Of a stretch of 64,000 nt of DNA, positions 1-8,201 are shown piece after piece. Source of the DNA: Streptomyces sp. T12 (lineage in GTDB: Bacteria > Actinomycetota > Actinomycetes > Streptomycetales > Streptomycetaceae); NCBI RefSeq assembly GCF_028736035.1, contig NZ_CP117866.1, forward strand, positions 1,178,001-1,242,000, written 5' to 3'. The notes under the pieces were generated by a model. The model did not search any database and had not been told where the DNA came from. It worked only from the letters and a program-made list of their open reading frames with translations. The first letter of the stretch is position 1; each line of letters starts with the position of its first letter. The translations under genes and the position numbers were made by a program.

Positions 1-80
1 TCGCGGGCCAGCGCCAGTGTCTCCTCCATCGTGATCACGTGCTCAGGGACGGAGACGGCGGGTCTGCACAGGGTGGTCAT
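1..80 (-). CDS. rppA: 1,3,6,8-tetrahydroxynaphthalene synthase, N-terminal fragment (runs off the left edge)
   Basis: The minus strand from an ATG at 80 reads 26 codons to the window edge: MTTLCRPAVSVPEH followed by VITMEETLALAR. This matches the N-terminus of Streptomyces RppA, which starts with a nearly identical LCRPA-VPEHVITM stretch. RppA is a cytosolic type III polyketide synthase that condenses five malonyl-CoA into tetrahydroxynaphthalene, the precursor of brown pigments; a partner P450 is often next downstream, outside this window. A weak purine-rich ribosome site (AAGAGAG) lies upstream. The catalytic Cys-His-Asn triad lies beyond the edge. The identification rests on a short but characteristic stretch. 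Confidence 0.85.
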   Translation of the reverse strand, partial: MTTLCRPAVSVPEHVITMEETLALAR

Positions 81-883
81 GAACTGCTCTCTTCGAACCG
101 GGATCCCCGGCGGCGGTCCGCCCCCGGGTGCATGGGGCCGTACGCCTACGGCCTGCTTGCAGCGATGAGTGATCGGAAGTCGGCCGGAAGCGAGGGCGTC
201 CGGCTGCACGAGCGCGATAACGACGCTGGTGGTGCCCCCGCTCCCTGGTGATCCCTCTCATCGTGACCCGACCACTCAACAGCCCTGGGCAGCCCGCCGG
301 AGGGCGATGCGTGATCATCGCCCGGACGAGTGACGAGCCTGTTCGACGCGGAATCCCGCGCCCTGGCTGACGTGCCCCGCGGGTCGAGAAGCGGAGGTGA
401 CCTGGAGGCCGCACGCATGCGCATGGCGCTGTCGATCGCCGCCCGGCCGGCGCGCCCCAATCGGGACCTCCCCGCGGGTTTCGCAGCCGTTGCGGCAGAC
501 GCCGAGAGGGCCCCTGCGGCAACCTGCCCGACCGGAACTGACTGCCGACCGTGCCGAGTTCGTTCTTGACGCGCGTGCACTGGATAGGAAGTAGCTGTGG
601 TTTTGTCTGACGGAATCCGACACCACTTGTCATTCAGGGGCGAGAAACAAGTTCTTCACGGGATGCGGCTGCCATGGCGCCACCGAAGTCCGAGGGTGAC
701 GTGCACGCTGCGCTCCGCCGTACTGCCCCAACAAAGATGTCGTACCGGGCGGACCTTGAGCGCACCAGGGCGGCGGCCCGATCACACGGCGCCGCAGGCT
801 GACGTTGCTGGCCTTTACCGACAGCAACCGAGACGCATCGGGATGGCATGTCGGATGGTCTGTCAAACGGCTCCTGCGGAGCT
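81..883. other. 800-bp intergenic region upstream of rppA
   Basis: No convincing coding frame was found. Short open frames occur on both strands, but none has family features or a good ribosome site. The region should contain the rppA promoter (minus strand, just right of 80). An imperfect inverted repeat lies at 597-626: GTGG, three T, TGTC, an 11-nt loop, then GACACCAC. It is a candidate operator or stem-loop. The right part is simply downstream of the methyltransferase stop at 884. Confidence 0.5.
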
Positions 884-1648
884 TCAGCCTGTCAGCCGAG
901 CCTTCCAGATCTCTTCGCTGGGCCATTGCCGAGCCCAGTCGGCGGAGACTTCTGCGTAGTCCTGGAGCGCAGACTCGGGTGCTTGAATCTCAATCAGGTC
1001 TTCGACGACGAAGCCGCAGGACCGCAGCAGACGGAGCATCTCTCCATGCGGCAGGATGAACTGCACGTGATTTCCCCAGTCCAGCCGGGTCAGGCCAAAT
1101 TGCCTGCGGGCCAAGGTGGTGGATGCCGGCCCCTCGGGCGGTACGCACAGTGCGAACAGCGGCGAGTAGCGCATGAAAACCAGCTGGCCTCCAGCAACGA
1201 GAAGCCGGGCAGCCTCCGGGATCCACTCGTAGGGGTCGCACCACAACGAGGCACCGTACTCACTGATCGCCAGGCTGAACGTGCTGTCGTCGTAGGGCAC
1301 CTTCTCAGCCGCGCCCAGAACAAGGGGGAACTCGATGCCGAACTCTGCCTGCATCGCGCGAGCGGTGGTGAGCTGCTTCTCCGAGAGGTCGATCCCGACA
1401 GGGTGAGCCCCTGCTCTGGCCAGCCAGGCAGAAACGTAGGCAGTGCCGCAGCCCAGCTCAATGGTGGGCATCCCGGCGATGCCGTCGGGGAGCACGGAGA
1501 CCTGCGACTCGGGAGTTGCCCACAATCCCCAGCGCGGTTCCAGCTGCGACCAGTGATCGCGGGCGAGCGGCCCGTGCCACGCCGCCGCCTCGTCATCCCA
1601 ATAGCGTCGGTTCTGCTCCAGATGGTGCGCAGGGCCGTCATGAGTCAT
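884..1648 (-). CDS. Class I SAM-dependent methyltransferase
   Basis: A 254-residue protein with a Rossmann methyltransferase core. The SAM-binding motif I is TIELGCGTAYVSAW, followed by the acidic strand-2 end GIDLSEKQL and the post-II stretch AISEYGASLWCD. The fold is typical of Methyltransf_11/25 enzymes acting on small molecules; the substrate cannot be read from sequence. The frame is open upstream to 1771, but the start at 1648 (MTHDGPAHH) is preferred because family homology begins there. No strong Shine-Dalgarno is visible. A diverged copy of its motif-I region lies upstream at 1922-2012, so the locus has undergone duplication and breakage. Confidence 0.8.
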   Translation of the reverse strand: MTHDGPAHHLEQNRRYWDDEAAAWHGPLARDHWSQLEPRWGLWATPESQVSVLPDGIAGMPTIELGCGTAYVSAWLARAGAHPVGIDLSEKQLTTARAMQAEFGIEFPLVLGAAEKVPYDDSTFSLAISEYGASLWCDPYEWIPEAARLLVAGGQLVFMRYSPLFALCVPPEGPASTTLARRQFGLTRLDWGNHVQFILPHGEMLRLLRSCGFVVEDLIEIQAPESALQDYAEVSADWARQWPSEEIWKARLTG

Positions 1649-1757
1649 GGAGGCAGTGGATCGAAGAAGCTGCCGTCCTGGCAACGGATTTACCACGTCA
1701 ACAGTCGCCGTCGAGAACACTCGGCCGGAACGACGATGAGGTCGCTCAAGGTCGCGA

Positions 1758-1823
1758 TCAAGAACCCGCAAGGAAGGAGAAACGCACCTTCCGTTGCGGA
1801 TTATCCCTGTTCGTGTCCGCCAA
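1758..1823 (-). pseudogene. C-terminal relic of a YjbQ-family gene
   Basis: Read on the minus strand from 1823, this stretch encodes LADTNRDNPQRKVRFSFLAG then Ser-stop. It aligns almost residue for residue with the C-terminus of the intact YjbQ protein at 5793-6215 (LVDTNKDNPRRQVRLSFLA). An in-frame stop lies two codons before it, so only about 20 codons survive. It sits between the methyltransferase start and a duplicate fragment of that methyltransferase, so at least two unrelated fragments are joined here. This is a direct sequence observation; the mechanism is unknown. Confidence 0.75.
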
Positions 1824-1914
1824 ACTCCGTCAAGGCAACAGTCAAGGTACCCGAGCGCGGAATCTCCACCGGATACATTTCGCGGTCTTTCGGGCGGGTG
1901 CCGGGGCCCTCAGT

Positions 1915-2012
1915 ATCCGCCCGCATCGTGCGAGCCGTGGCGAGCTGCTTCTGCGACAGGTCGATCCCGGTCGGGTGGGCTCCTGCTCCGGCCGGCCAAG
2001 CGGAAACGTAGG
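1915..2012 (-). pseudogene. Duplicated fragment of the methyltransferase motif-I region
   Basis: The minus strand from 2010 encodes YVSAWPAGAGAHPTGIDLSQ and continues KQLATARTMRAD. It is near-identical to YVSAWLARAGAHPVGIDLSE in the methyltransferase at 884-1648. At DNA level 1922-2012 resembles 1351-1440 over about 90 bp with scattered substitutions and no start codon or flanking domains. It is a dead partial duplication, old enough to have diverged by many substitutions. Confidence 0.8.
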
Positions 2013-2112
2013 AACTTGCCGCTCGGTCCGTGGATGCTGGACGGCCTTCCCGGCCCGACACGTGCCCACGGGGAGCCATGGACCGTCCTAAAATGGAATA
2101 AATTATCCATCG

Positions 2113-4653
2113 ATGATCGAGGGCAACGTGTCGGCCAACGGTGTGGCATCGAACTTCTACCCGTTCGGCGCCGCAAGTGTCGGCGAGGCGCCCGAGCGCG
2201 ACGACGCGCTGGTCAGTGCCATCGTCGGTGCCGTGGAGCTGGCCGGAGCGCATACCGGAAGCGTGTTTCTGCTCTCCGGCGACCACCGCTCGCTCGTAGT
2301 AGCCGCGTCGTGCGGGTCGCCACCCTCCCTGCTCAGCGGGTGGCGTCGGATCCCGGTGAACAGCGGTCTGCCGGTGGCGGAGGCGTACCGCTCCGGGCGC
2401 ATGGTCCATCTGGCCGGCGCGGAGGAGACGATGCGGCGCTTCCCGCAGCTCTCGGTCGCCCTGCCCTACCCGTTCGGCTCTGCGTCGGTCCCCGTACGGG
2501 CGGGCGAGCGGACCTTCGGCACCATGGCCGTGGTGTGGACGGCCAGGCCGGACGGGACAGGGTTGTCGAGGGCGCAGCGCCGGAAGCTGCGCTCCGCCGC
2601 CGACCGGCTGGGCACCACCCTCGCCGGACTGCGGGCCCGCGGCGCGCTCGGTGAGTACGACGAGCGAACGGCTCCGGTAGTGGTCCCGCTGCCATCCGCT
2701 CCGGTGATCCGGGTGGGTCTGTTCGACTGGAATCTCGAGACCGGAGCCCTCACTGCCGACGACGAGCTGTGCGCGATCTTCGGAATGCCGCCCCGCGAGT
2801 TCGACGGACGGGCGGCCACCCTGGCGGCCATGATCGAGCCCGCGGATCTGCCCGGCTTCCGGTCCGCCGCCCGTGCCGCGGTCCAGGAACGCCACGTACT
2901 GGCACACTGCCTGCGCATCCGGGACGGCCGCGGAGGCCACCACACCGTCGAGCTGTGGGGCCGGGTGCCCGAGAGCCCTGACGACCTGGAGGCCTCGGCC
3001 CATCTGGTCGGCGCCGTACTCGACTCCGGGAGCCGCATGGCCGCCGTGGCGGCGATCGAGCGGCTCGCGGACGGCTTCTTCGCGCTCTCGCCCGACGGAC
3101 GCCTCGCCTACGCCAACCACAGCCTGGAGAATCTGCTGCGGGTCCGCCAGGACGAACTGCTCGGCCGACGCCCCTGGGACGTCCTGCCCTGGCTGGCCGA
3201 TCCCGTGTACGAGGACCGCTACCGGGCCGCCCTGGTCTCCCAGCAACCGGTCTCCTTCCTGGTCCGCCGCCCACCGGACAACTGGCTGGTCTTCTCCCTC
3301 CACCCGGGCGCTCAGGGCATGACGGGGTGGGCGGCACCGGCACGACAGCCCGTACCGGCCGACACCGGACCCGGTGCAACCACCCTCACGGCAGGGGGGC
3401 CGCCCGCCTCCTGGTCACCTCCGCCCGCGGCCCCGCGCGTGGGTTCCCTCTACCGGGTGCTCACGCTGGGCAGCGCGCTCACCGAGGCGGTCACCGCGCA
3501 CGAGGTGTTCGAGGCCGTCGCCGAGCAGCTGCTGCCCGCTTTCGGCGGTCAGAAGCTGGCGATCGCCGTGGTGGAGGAGCGGCGCCTGCGCCTGCTCGAT
3601 CAGCGCGGCTACTCGAAGCGCTTTCTCGCCCGGTTCGAAGGCACCCCGCTGCATGCCCGGCTGCCCGTGACGGACGCGCTGACCTCCGGGGCCCCGCTGT
3701 TCGTCGAGTCCCGTGAGGAGCTTCTCGAGACCTACCCCGGGATCATCGTCAGTCCATCCAACTCCTGGGCGTTCCTGCCCTTGATCGCCTCGAACCGCCC
3801 GGTCGGCGTCTGCCTGCTCGGCTTCGACGACGTCCACCGATTTCCCGACGAGGAGCGCGGAGTCCTCACCGCGCTGGGCGGCCTCATCGCCCAGGCCCTG
3901 GAACGCGCCAGGCTCTACGACGCCGAATTCGCCCTCGCCCGCGGCCTGCAGAACGCGCTGCTGCCGCACGGGCTGCCCACGCTGCCGGGCCTCGATGTCA
4001 CCGGGCGCTATCTTCCGGGCACCAGAGGGATGGACATCGGCGGCGACTGGTACGACGTCATCCCCACCGGCGACGAGGTCGCGCTGATTGTCGGGGACGT
4101 CGAGGGGCACAACGTCGCCGCCGCGGCCGCCATGGGCCAGCTGCGCAGCGCGGTACGAGCCTTCGCCACCGCCGGCCACCGGCCGAGCGACGTCGTCGCC
4201 AACACCAACCGACTCCACATGGACCTCGACCCGGCGCTCCTCGCAAGCTGCTGCTACGCCCGCCTCCATCCTCGCTCGGGGGTCGTGCGCATCGTCCGTG
4301 CCGGCCACCCCCCGCCCTTGCTGCGCCTGCCCGACGGGCAGGCCGAAGTCCTGGATGTGCCCGGCGGCCCTCTGCTCGGCATCGACACAGCGGCACACTT
4401 TCCGGAGTCGGAGGTGCGCCTCGTACCCGGGTCGGTCCTGGCCCTGTACACGGACGGACTGATCGAGAGGCGGGACTCGGACATCGATTCCGACGTCGAC
4501 CGGCTCCGGGCGTCACTGGCCCGCATGGGCGGGGGCCGCCTGGAGGATCTGGCCGACGCGCTGCTGCGGGACGCCCGCCGTTCCGCCGACAGGGCGGACG
4601 ACATCGCCCTCCTGCTCACCGAGTACGCCCCGCCACCGCAGACGGCGACATAG
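2113..4653 (+). CDS. Multi-sensor PP2C-type (SpoIIE) serine phosphatase: GAF-PAS-PAS-GAF-SpoIIE
   Basis: An 846-residue cytosolic sensor phosphatase. Order: GAF (about 28-175), PAS (about 195-300), a second PAS (about 310-405; LSPDGRLAYANHSLENLL), a proline-rich linker, a second GAF (about 440-600), and a SpoIIE/PPM domain (about 620-835). Metal-binding aspartates are visible in GGDWYDV, IVGDVEGH, YTDGL and ADDIALLL. In Streptomyces such proteins dephosphorylate anti-anti-sigma factors of STAS type. No transmembrane segment and no kinase domain are present. The start is uncertain: the ATG at 2113 has little ribosome site, whereas an in-frame GTG at 2128 follows GAGGG at 2119-2123. No anti-sigma partner gene is adjacent. 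Confidence 0.88.
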   Translation: MIEGNVSANGVASNFYPFGAASVGEAPERDDALVSAIVGAVELAGAHTGSVFLLSGDHRSLVVAASCGSPPSLLSGWRRIPVNSGLPVAEAYRSGRMVHLAGAEETMRRFPQLSVALPYPFGSASVPVRAGERTFGTMAVVWTARPDGTGLSRAQRRKLRSAADRLGTTLAGLRARGALGEYDERTAPVVVPLPSAPVIRVGLFDWNLETGALTADDELCAIFGMPPREFDGRAATLAAMIEPADLPGFRSAARAAVQERHVLAHCLRIRDGRGGHHTVELWGRVPESPDDLEASAHLVGAVLDSGSRMAAVAAIERLADGFFALSPDGRLAYANHSLENLLRVRQDELLGRRPWDVLPWLADPVYEDRYRAALVSQQPVSFLVRRPPDNWLVFSLHPGAQGMTGWAAPARQPVPADTGPGATTLTAGGPPASWSPPPAAPRVGSLYRVLTLGSALTEAVTAHEVFEAVAEQLLPAFGGQKLAIAVVEERRLRLLDQRGYSKRFLARFEGTPLHARLPVTDALTSGAPLFVESREELLETYPGIIVSPSNSWAFLPLIASNRPVGVCLLGFDDVHRFPDEERGVLTALGGLIAQALERARLYDAEFALARGLQNALLPHGLPTLPGLDVTGRYLPGTRGMDIGGDWYDVIPTGDEVALIVGDVEGHNVAAAAAMGQLRSAVRAFATAGHRPSDVVANTNRLHMDLDPALLASCCYARLHPRSGVVRIVRAGHPPPLLRLPDGQAEVLDVPGGPLLGIDTAAHFPESEVRLVPGSVLALYTDGLIERRDSDIDSDVDRLRASLARMGGGRLEDLADALLRDARRSADRADDIALLLTEYAPPPQTAT

Positions 4654-4835
4654 CCGGCGTCCGCACGCGCCGACTCCGGCCCGTCGCCGTGAGGCAGCAG
4701 GCTCTCCGACGCCGCCGTCCCCTGCCCCGGATCTTCCCCGTACGCCCCCTGCCAACCCGACGGGTCCCAGGTCCTGCCACTGTCCCTCGTGGCGGCCGCA
4801 GTGATGTGAAAGGGGCCACATATCCGCTGGCCGAG
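4654..4835. other. Spacer between phosphatase gene and relic gene
   Basis: GC-rich sequence downstream of the phosphatase stop. No recognisable gene, RNA or clear terminator stem was found. Minus-strand frames run through it but have lost similarity to the relic gene on the right. Confidence 0.4.
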
Positions 4836-5430
4836 CGGCCGGAGAAGGCTCGGTTGAACTCGTCGACGGTTGCGGTCAATCACTGCTCGCATGGCGGCCG
4901 CGGTTTCCACCGGAATCTCGCGCACGCCGAACACCGACTCCAGTGGCGCAGTCCCCGCCCGGGTCGGCTCCCCGGTGGCCGCATCGAACCAGCCCTCGGC
5001 CAGCTCGCCCATGTGCCGCTCGAACACAGCGAGAATGACACCGAGCGCCGTCGCACTGTTGCCGATTTTGTACGCGGCCCGGGAGGTCTCCAGGGCATCG
5101 AGTACCGGCTCGTACTGCTCCAGCCCGGCCACCCACCGCTGGTCCGCCGTAGCCGTCGACCGGGCCGCATCGAAGGCGGCCTCCGCCCGCTCCAGCTCGT
5201 CGGGCAGGAACATGAACTGCACGCTGGCGAAGTCGAGGTTCGCCTCATCCAGTGAGGCGAACGTCCACCTTCTTCAGCAGATCCAGTGCCTTGTCGTCCA
5301 GGCCGGTGTACTGGCGCCACTCCACCGACTCCAGCTCGTCGTACAACTCCTTCAGAATCGCCGGATCGTCCTTCCCGGCGATCGCGTTGCGGGAGAGTGG
5401 GCGCGATCTGCCGCTTGGTGAAAGCGTGCC
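4836..5430 (-). pseudogene. Frameshifted relic gene of unknown family, probably from an integrative element
   Basis: Two minus-strand frames read as one broken protein. The upstream part (5430 to about 5250) has protein-like sequence such as DDPAILKELYDELESVEW and KALDLLKKVDVRL, then meets a stop. The continuation, one frame over, starts near DEANLDFASVQFMFLPDEL and includes ERAEAAFDAARS, YEPVLDALETSRAAYKIGN and GVILAVFERHMGELAEGW. Similarity to any coherent protein fades near 4870, where another shift may lie. The family is not recognised. Position beside a truncated tRNA 3' end fits decay of a former tRNA-targeted element; that link is inference. Confidence 0.6.
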
Positions 5431-5672
5431 GACCACCGGGCGCCGGTCGACTCCAGCCCCTACCTGAACGACGGCTGCCCGGTGAATCACTCACCAGCCG
5501 TGGGACCGTCCGCCACTGACCCCACCCCAAAAGCCAGGTCACAAAGGTCCAGGGTCCGGGGGAAACACACGAAGACGCCCGTTCGCCACACCGATTCCAG
5601 GCAACCACCTCACGCAAAGCACCCGTCCAACCGCGTTTCCGCAGGTCAGAACGTTCCTGCATAGATGACCAC
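5431..5672. other. Non-coding stretch between relic gene and tRNA fragment
   Basis: No supported gene. Minus-strand codons after an ATG at 5662 give a Trp-rich, improbable peptide. It carries the 13-mer TTTCCGCAGGTCA at 5636-5648, which recurs at 55740-55752, next to the other mobile-DNA patch of this window. Confidence 0.4.
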
Positions 5673-5726
5673 TGGTGGGGCGGGTGGGACTCGAACCCAC
5701 GGCTGACGGATTATGAGTCCGCCGCT
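5673..5726 (-). tRNA. Truncated tRNA(CAU) 3' portion; probable attachment-site remnant
   Basis: The minus strand carries the 3' 54 nt of a tRNA: anticodon arm with 7-nt loop CTCATAA (anticodon CAU, Met or Ile2 type), variable loop, a T arm with a GTGGG/CCCAC stem and loop TTCGAGT, an acceptor strand CCGCCCC, a discriminator A and a templated CCA. The D arm and the 5' acceptor strand GGGGCGG expected to pair with it are absent; the flanking sequence is unrelated. It cannot fold into a functional tRNA. Such 3' tRNA pieces are the usual cores left by tyrosine-recombinase elements integrating at tRNA genes. Confidence 0.8.
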
Positions 5727-5792
5727 ACACATTAAGGGCGAGCCGGACTCGTTGGGTACGGCCGGACTTCAGACCTTCAGTCGGCATCCTCG

Positions 5793-6215
5793 TCACGCAA
5801 GGAACGACAACCGCACCTGCCGACGAGGATTGTCCTTGTTCGTGTCCACGAGGCACACCGACTGCCACGTCCCGAGTTCCAGCCGCCCAGCCAGCACCGG
5901 CAGCGTCGCGTGCGGCGGGACGATCGCCGGGAGGACGTGGTCGCGGCCGTGGCCGGGGCTGCCGTGGCGGTGTTGCCAGCGGTCGTCGGCGGGGAGGAGG
6001 GAGTGCAGGGCGGCCAGGAGGTCGTCGTCGCTGCCGGCGCCCGTCTCGATGATCGCGATGCCGGCCGTCGCGTGCGGCACGAAGACGTTCAGGAGGCCGT
6101 CGCGGCCGGCCGCCGCCTCCTGCAGGAAGGCCTCGCAGTCGCGGGTGATGTCCACGACCCGCTCCGAGGAGCCGGAGGCGACGTTCAGGACTCGGGTGGT
6201 GAAGGCGTCTGACAT
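5793..6215 (-). CDS. YjbQ / UPF0047 family protein (secondary thiamine-phosphate synthase-like)
   Basis: A 140-residue cytosolic protein of the YjbQ (UPF0047) family, whose members have weak thiamine-phosphate synthase activity; the true role is unsettled. Family signatures are SGSSERVVDIT near residues 16-26 and PHATAGIAIIETG near 48-60, the latter carrying the conserved His. Length fits the family. The start at 6215 is chosen because GAGG of GAGGATGGACGAC lies 9 nt upstream; an in-frame ATG nine bases earlier is possible. It is divergent from the sulfonate operon. A broken copy of its C-terminus lies at 1758-1823. Confidence 0.85.
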   Translation of the reverse strand: MSDAFTTRVLNVASGSSERVVDITRDCEAFLQEAAAGRDGLLNVFVPHATAGIAIIETGAGSDDDLLAALHSLLPADDRWQHRHGSPGHGRDHVLPAIVPPHATLPVLAGRLELGTWQSVCLVDTNKDNPRRQVRLSFLA

Positions 6216-6311
6216 GTCGTCCATCCTCGCCCATGCACCGGAGTCGGCGCGCCAGGAGACGGGCCGAGACGGCCGAGCCGTGATACGCGAGGTCCACCTG
6301 ACGAGACACCG

Positions 6312-6341
6312 TTGACCGGTGCCGCGCCATCTGGCTACTTT
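6312..6341 (+). promoter_or_regulatory. Candidate promoter of the sulfonate operon (TTGACC-18-TACTTT)
   Basis: TTGACC at 6312-6317 and TACTTT at 6336-6341 are separated by 18 bp and resemble the main vegetative-sigma consensus of Streptomyces. Transcription would begin about 7 bp downstream, at or next to the A of the ATG at 6349, so the leader peptide mRNA would start at its own initiation codon. Sequence match only. Confidence 0.5.
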
Positions 6342-6348
6342 CAGCGGC

Positions 6349-6432
6349 ATGTTGCGTTCAGCCCTGCTCACCACGCGCGGTCACATCGACCTGCTGCGGG
6401 TGGCCTCCGCCGCGTGTCGCCGCGGCCGCTGA
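6349..6432 (+). CDS. Short leader peptide of the sulfur-gene attenuator type
   Basis: A 27-codon ORF beginning MLRSALLTTRGHIDLLRVAS and ending with a single Cys followed by basic residues, then TGA. The core HIDLLRVASAAC fits the actinobacterial putative leader peptide family (H-[IV]-D-L-x-R-x-x-S-A-x-C) found upstream of sulfur assimilation and sulfonate genes. Related mycobacterial uORFs mediate cysteine-responsive attenuation. No Shine-Dalgarno precedes it and the predicted transcription start coincides with the ATG, so translation is probably leaderless. The Cys codon is TGT, uncommon in this GC-rich genome. It ends 114 bp before the permease start. The regulatory role is inferred from family and position. 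Confidence 0.72.
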   Translation: MLRSALLTTRGHIDLLRVASAACRRGR

Positions 6433-6546
6433 CGCCCGTCTTCTCTCCTCACCCACGCTTCCTCCGCGTATCCGCCCGGTCCTGAACTGACCCGGCGGCG
6501 CTGAAGCGCGCCCCCATCGACGCTCATCGCCCCATGGAGCGCACTC

Positions 6547-7428
6547 GTGAGCATCAGCCATGCCCCACCCAGCTCTATCGAGACCGATATTCCCCTCAAA
6601 TCCAACTTTGAGAACCCGACCGCCGTCGATGTAGTCCCCCTCCTCCCCGCCTCCTCCCGCCGCACCCGCGTCCCCCGCTGGCTGCGTCGCACCACCGGCC
6701 CCGTCCTGCTCCTCATCCTGTGGCAACTGCTCAGCAGTACCGGGCTGTTGACAGCAGACGTCCTCGCCTCGCCCGGCCGCATCGCCCAGGTCGCGGGTGA
6801 CCTGATCTCCGACGGCTCACTGCCCTCGGCCATGGGGACGTCCCTCCAGCGCGTCGCCGCCGGGCTGGCGCTGGGCACCGTCGTCGGGACCGGACTCGCC
6901 CTGCTCTCGGGCCTGTTCCGGATCGGTGAGGACCTCGTGGACGCGCCGGTACAGATGTTGCGGACCGTGCCCTTCGTCGGGCTCATCCCGCTGTTCATCA
7001 TCTGGTTCGGGATCGGCGAGGCGCCCAAGGTCGCCATCATCACGCTCGGCGTGACCTTCCCGCTCTATCTCAACGTCTACGCCGGTATCCGCGGCGTGGA
7101 CGCCCAGTTGATCGAGGCCGGGGAGTCCCTCGGGCTGTCCAGGTGGGGGCTGGTGCGGCATGTCGTGCTGCCCGGTGCGCTGCCGGGCGCCCTGACCGGC
7201 CTGCGCTACTCGCTCGGCATCGCCTGGCTCGCCCTCGTCTTCGCCGAGCAGGTCAACGCCGACTCCGGCATCGGGTTCCTCATGGTGCAGGCGCGGGACT
7301 TCCTGCGGACCGACGTGATCGTGGTCTGCCTGATCGTCTACGCCTTCCTCGGCCTGCTCGCCGACTTCATCGTCCGCTCCCTCGAAAGGCTGCTGCTGCA
7401 ATGGCGACCGACGTTCACCGGCCGGTGA
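6547..7428 (+). CDS. ssuC: Sulfonate ABC transporter permease (SsuC type)
   Basis: A 293-residue inner-membrane permease of the NrtB/TauC/SsuC group. A hydrophobic segment near residues 50-70 is followed by five or so further helices. The EAA-loop motif that contacts the ATPase is EAGESLGLSRWGLVRHVVLPGALPG. The GTG start follows ATGGAGC at a normal distance. It is the first structural gene after the leader peptide and overlaps the ATPase gene by 28 bp. With the ATPase and lipoprotein it would import alkanesulfonates, or possibly taurine or sulfate esters; adjacency to SsuD favours alkanesulfonates. Confidence 0.9.
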   Translation: MSISHAPPSSIETDIPLKSNFENPTAVDVVPLLPASSRRTRVPRWLRRTTGPVLLLILWQLLSSTGLLTADVLASPGRIAQVAGDLISDGSLPSAMGTSLQRVAAGLALGTVVGTGLALLSGLFRIGEDLVDAPVQMLRTVPFVGLIPLFIIWFGIGEAPKVAIITLGVTFPLYLNVYAGIRGVDAQLIEAGESLGLSRWGLVRHVVLPGALPGALTGLRYSLGIAWLALVFAEQVNADSGIGFLMVQARDFLRTDVIVVCLIVYAFLGLLADFIVRSLERLLLQWRPTFTGR

Positions 7429-8201
7429 GCCCCAAGGCCACCCAGCCCGTGCAGACCACCCAGGCCGTGCAGCCCGTACAGGTCGCGCAGCCCGCACAGG
7501 CCGTGCACGTCGAGGGGCTGACCCGCTCCTTCGACGGGCGCGCGGTCATCGACCGGCTTCAACTCAACGTCCGGCCGGGCGAGTTCGTCGCTCTCCTCGG
7601 CCGCAGCGGCTGCGGCAAGTCCACCCTGCTGCGTATCCTCGCCGGCCTCGACCGCGACATCGAGGGCACCGTCCTGGTGCCGCGCCGCAAGGCCGTCGCC
7701 TTCCAGGCGCCGCGGCTGATGCCGTGGAAGAAGGTGTGGCGCAACGTGCTGCTGGGCCTGCCGGGCAAGCCCGGCCGCGCGGTCGCCGAGCAGGCGCTCA
7801 AGGAGGTCGGCCTGGAGCACCGTACGGACGCCTGGCCCAAGACGCTCTCCGGGGGCGAGGCCCAACGCGCCTCCCTCGCAAGGGCGTTGGTCCGTGAACC
7901 CGATCTGCTGCTGCTCGACGAGCCGTTCGGCGCGCTCGACGCGCTCACCCGGATCAAGGCCCAGCGTCTGGTGGGCGAGTTGTGGCAACGGCGCGGCTGC
8001 GCGGTCCTGCTCGTCACGCACGACGTCGAGGAGGCCGTACTCCTGGCCGACCGCGTCCTCGTGATGGACGACGGGGTCATCGCGCACGAGCAGCGCATCG
8101 ATCTCGACCGGCGCCGCGACATCACCGACCCCCGGTTCGCGGAACTGCGCGCCGGCCTGCTGGAGCGCCTCGGCGTCGACACCGCCGCCGAAGCAGCCTG
8201 A
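7401..8201 (+). CDS. ssuB: Sulfonate ABC transporter ATP-binding protein (SsuB type)
   Basis: A 266-residue ATPase starting at the ATG at 7401 inside the permease 3' end. A low-complexity N-terminal stretch of Gln, Pro, Val and Ala repeats (residues about 12-35) precedes the ABC domain. Walker A is GRSGCGKST, Q-loop AFQAPRLMPWKKV, signature LSGGEAQR, Walker B LLLLDEPFGALD and H-loop LVTHDVEEAV. The Q-loop and short length are typical of SsuB/TauB. It acts on the cytosolic face of the permease. The frame is open upstream to 7143, but that part lies within the permease gene in another frame and is not coding. Confidence 0.9.
   Translation: MATDVHRPVSPKATQPVQTTQAVQPVQVAQPAQAVHVEGLTRSFDGRAVIDRLQLNVRPGEFVALLGRSGCGKSTLLRILAGLDRDIEGTVLVPRRKAVAFQAPRLMPWKKVWRNVLLGLPGKPGRAVAEQALKEVGLEHRTDAWPKTLSGGEAQRASLARALVREPDLLLLDEPFGALDALTRIKAQRLVGELWQRRGCAVLLVTHDVEEAVLLADRVLVMDDGVIAHEQRIDLDRRRDITDPRFAELRAGLLERLGVDTAAEAA

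Noticed and set aside
5673..5726. A functional tRNA(CAU) gene
   Set aside because: The D arm and 5' acceptor strand are missing, so a complete cloverleaf cannot form; kept only as a remnant.
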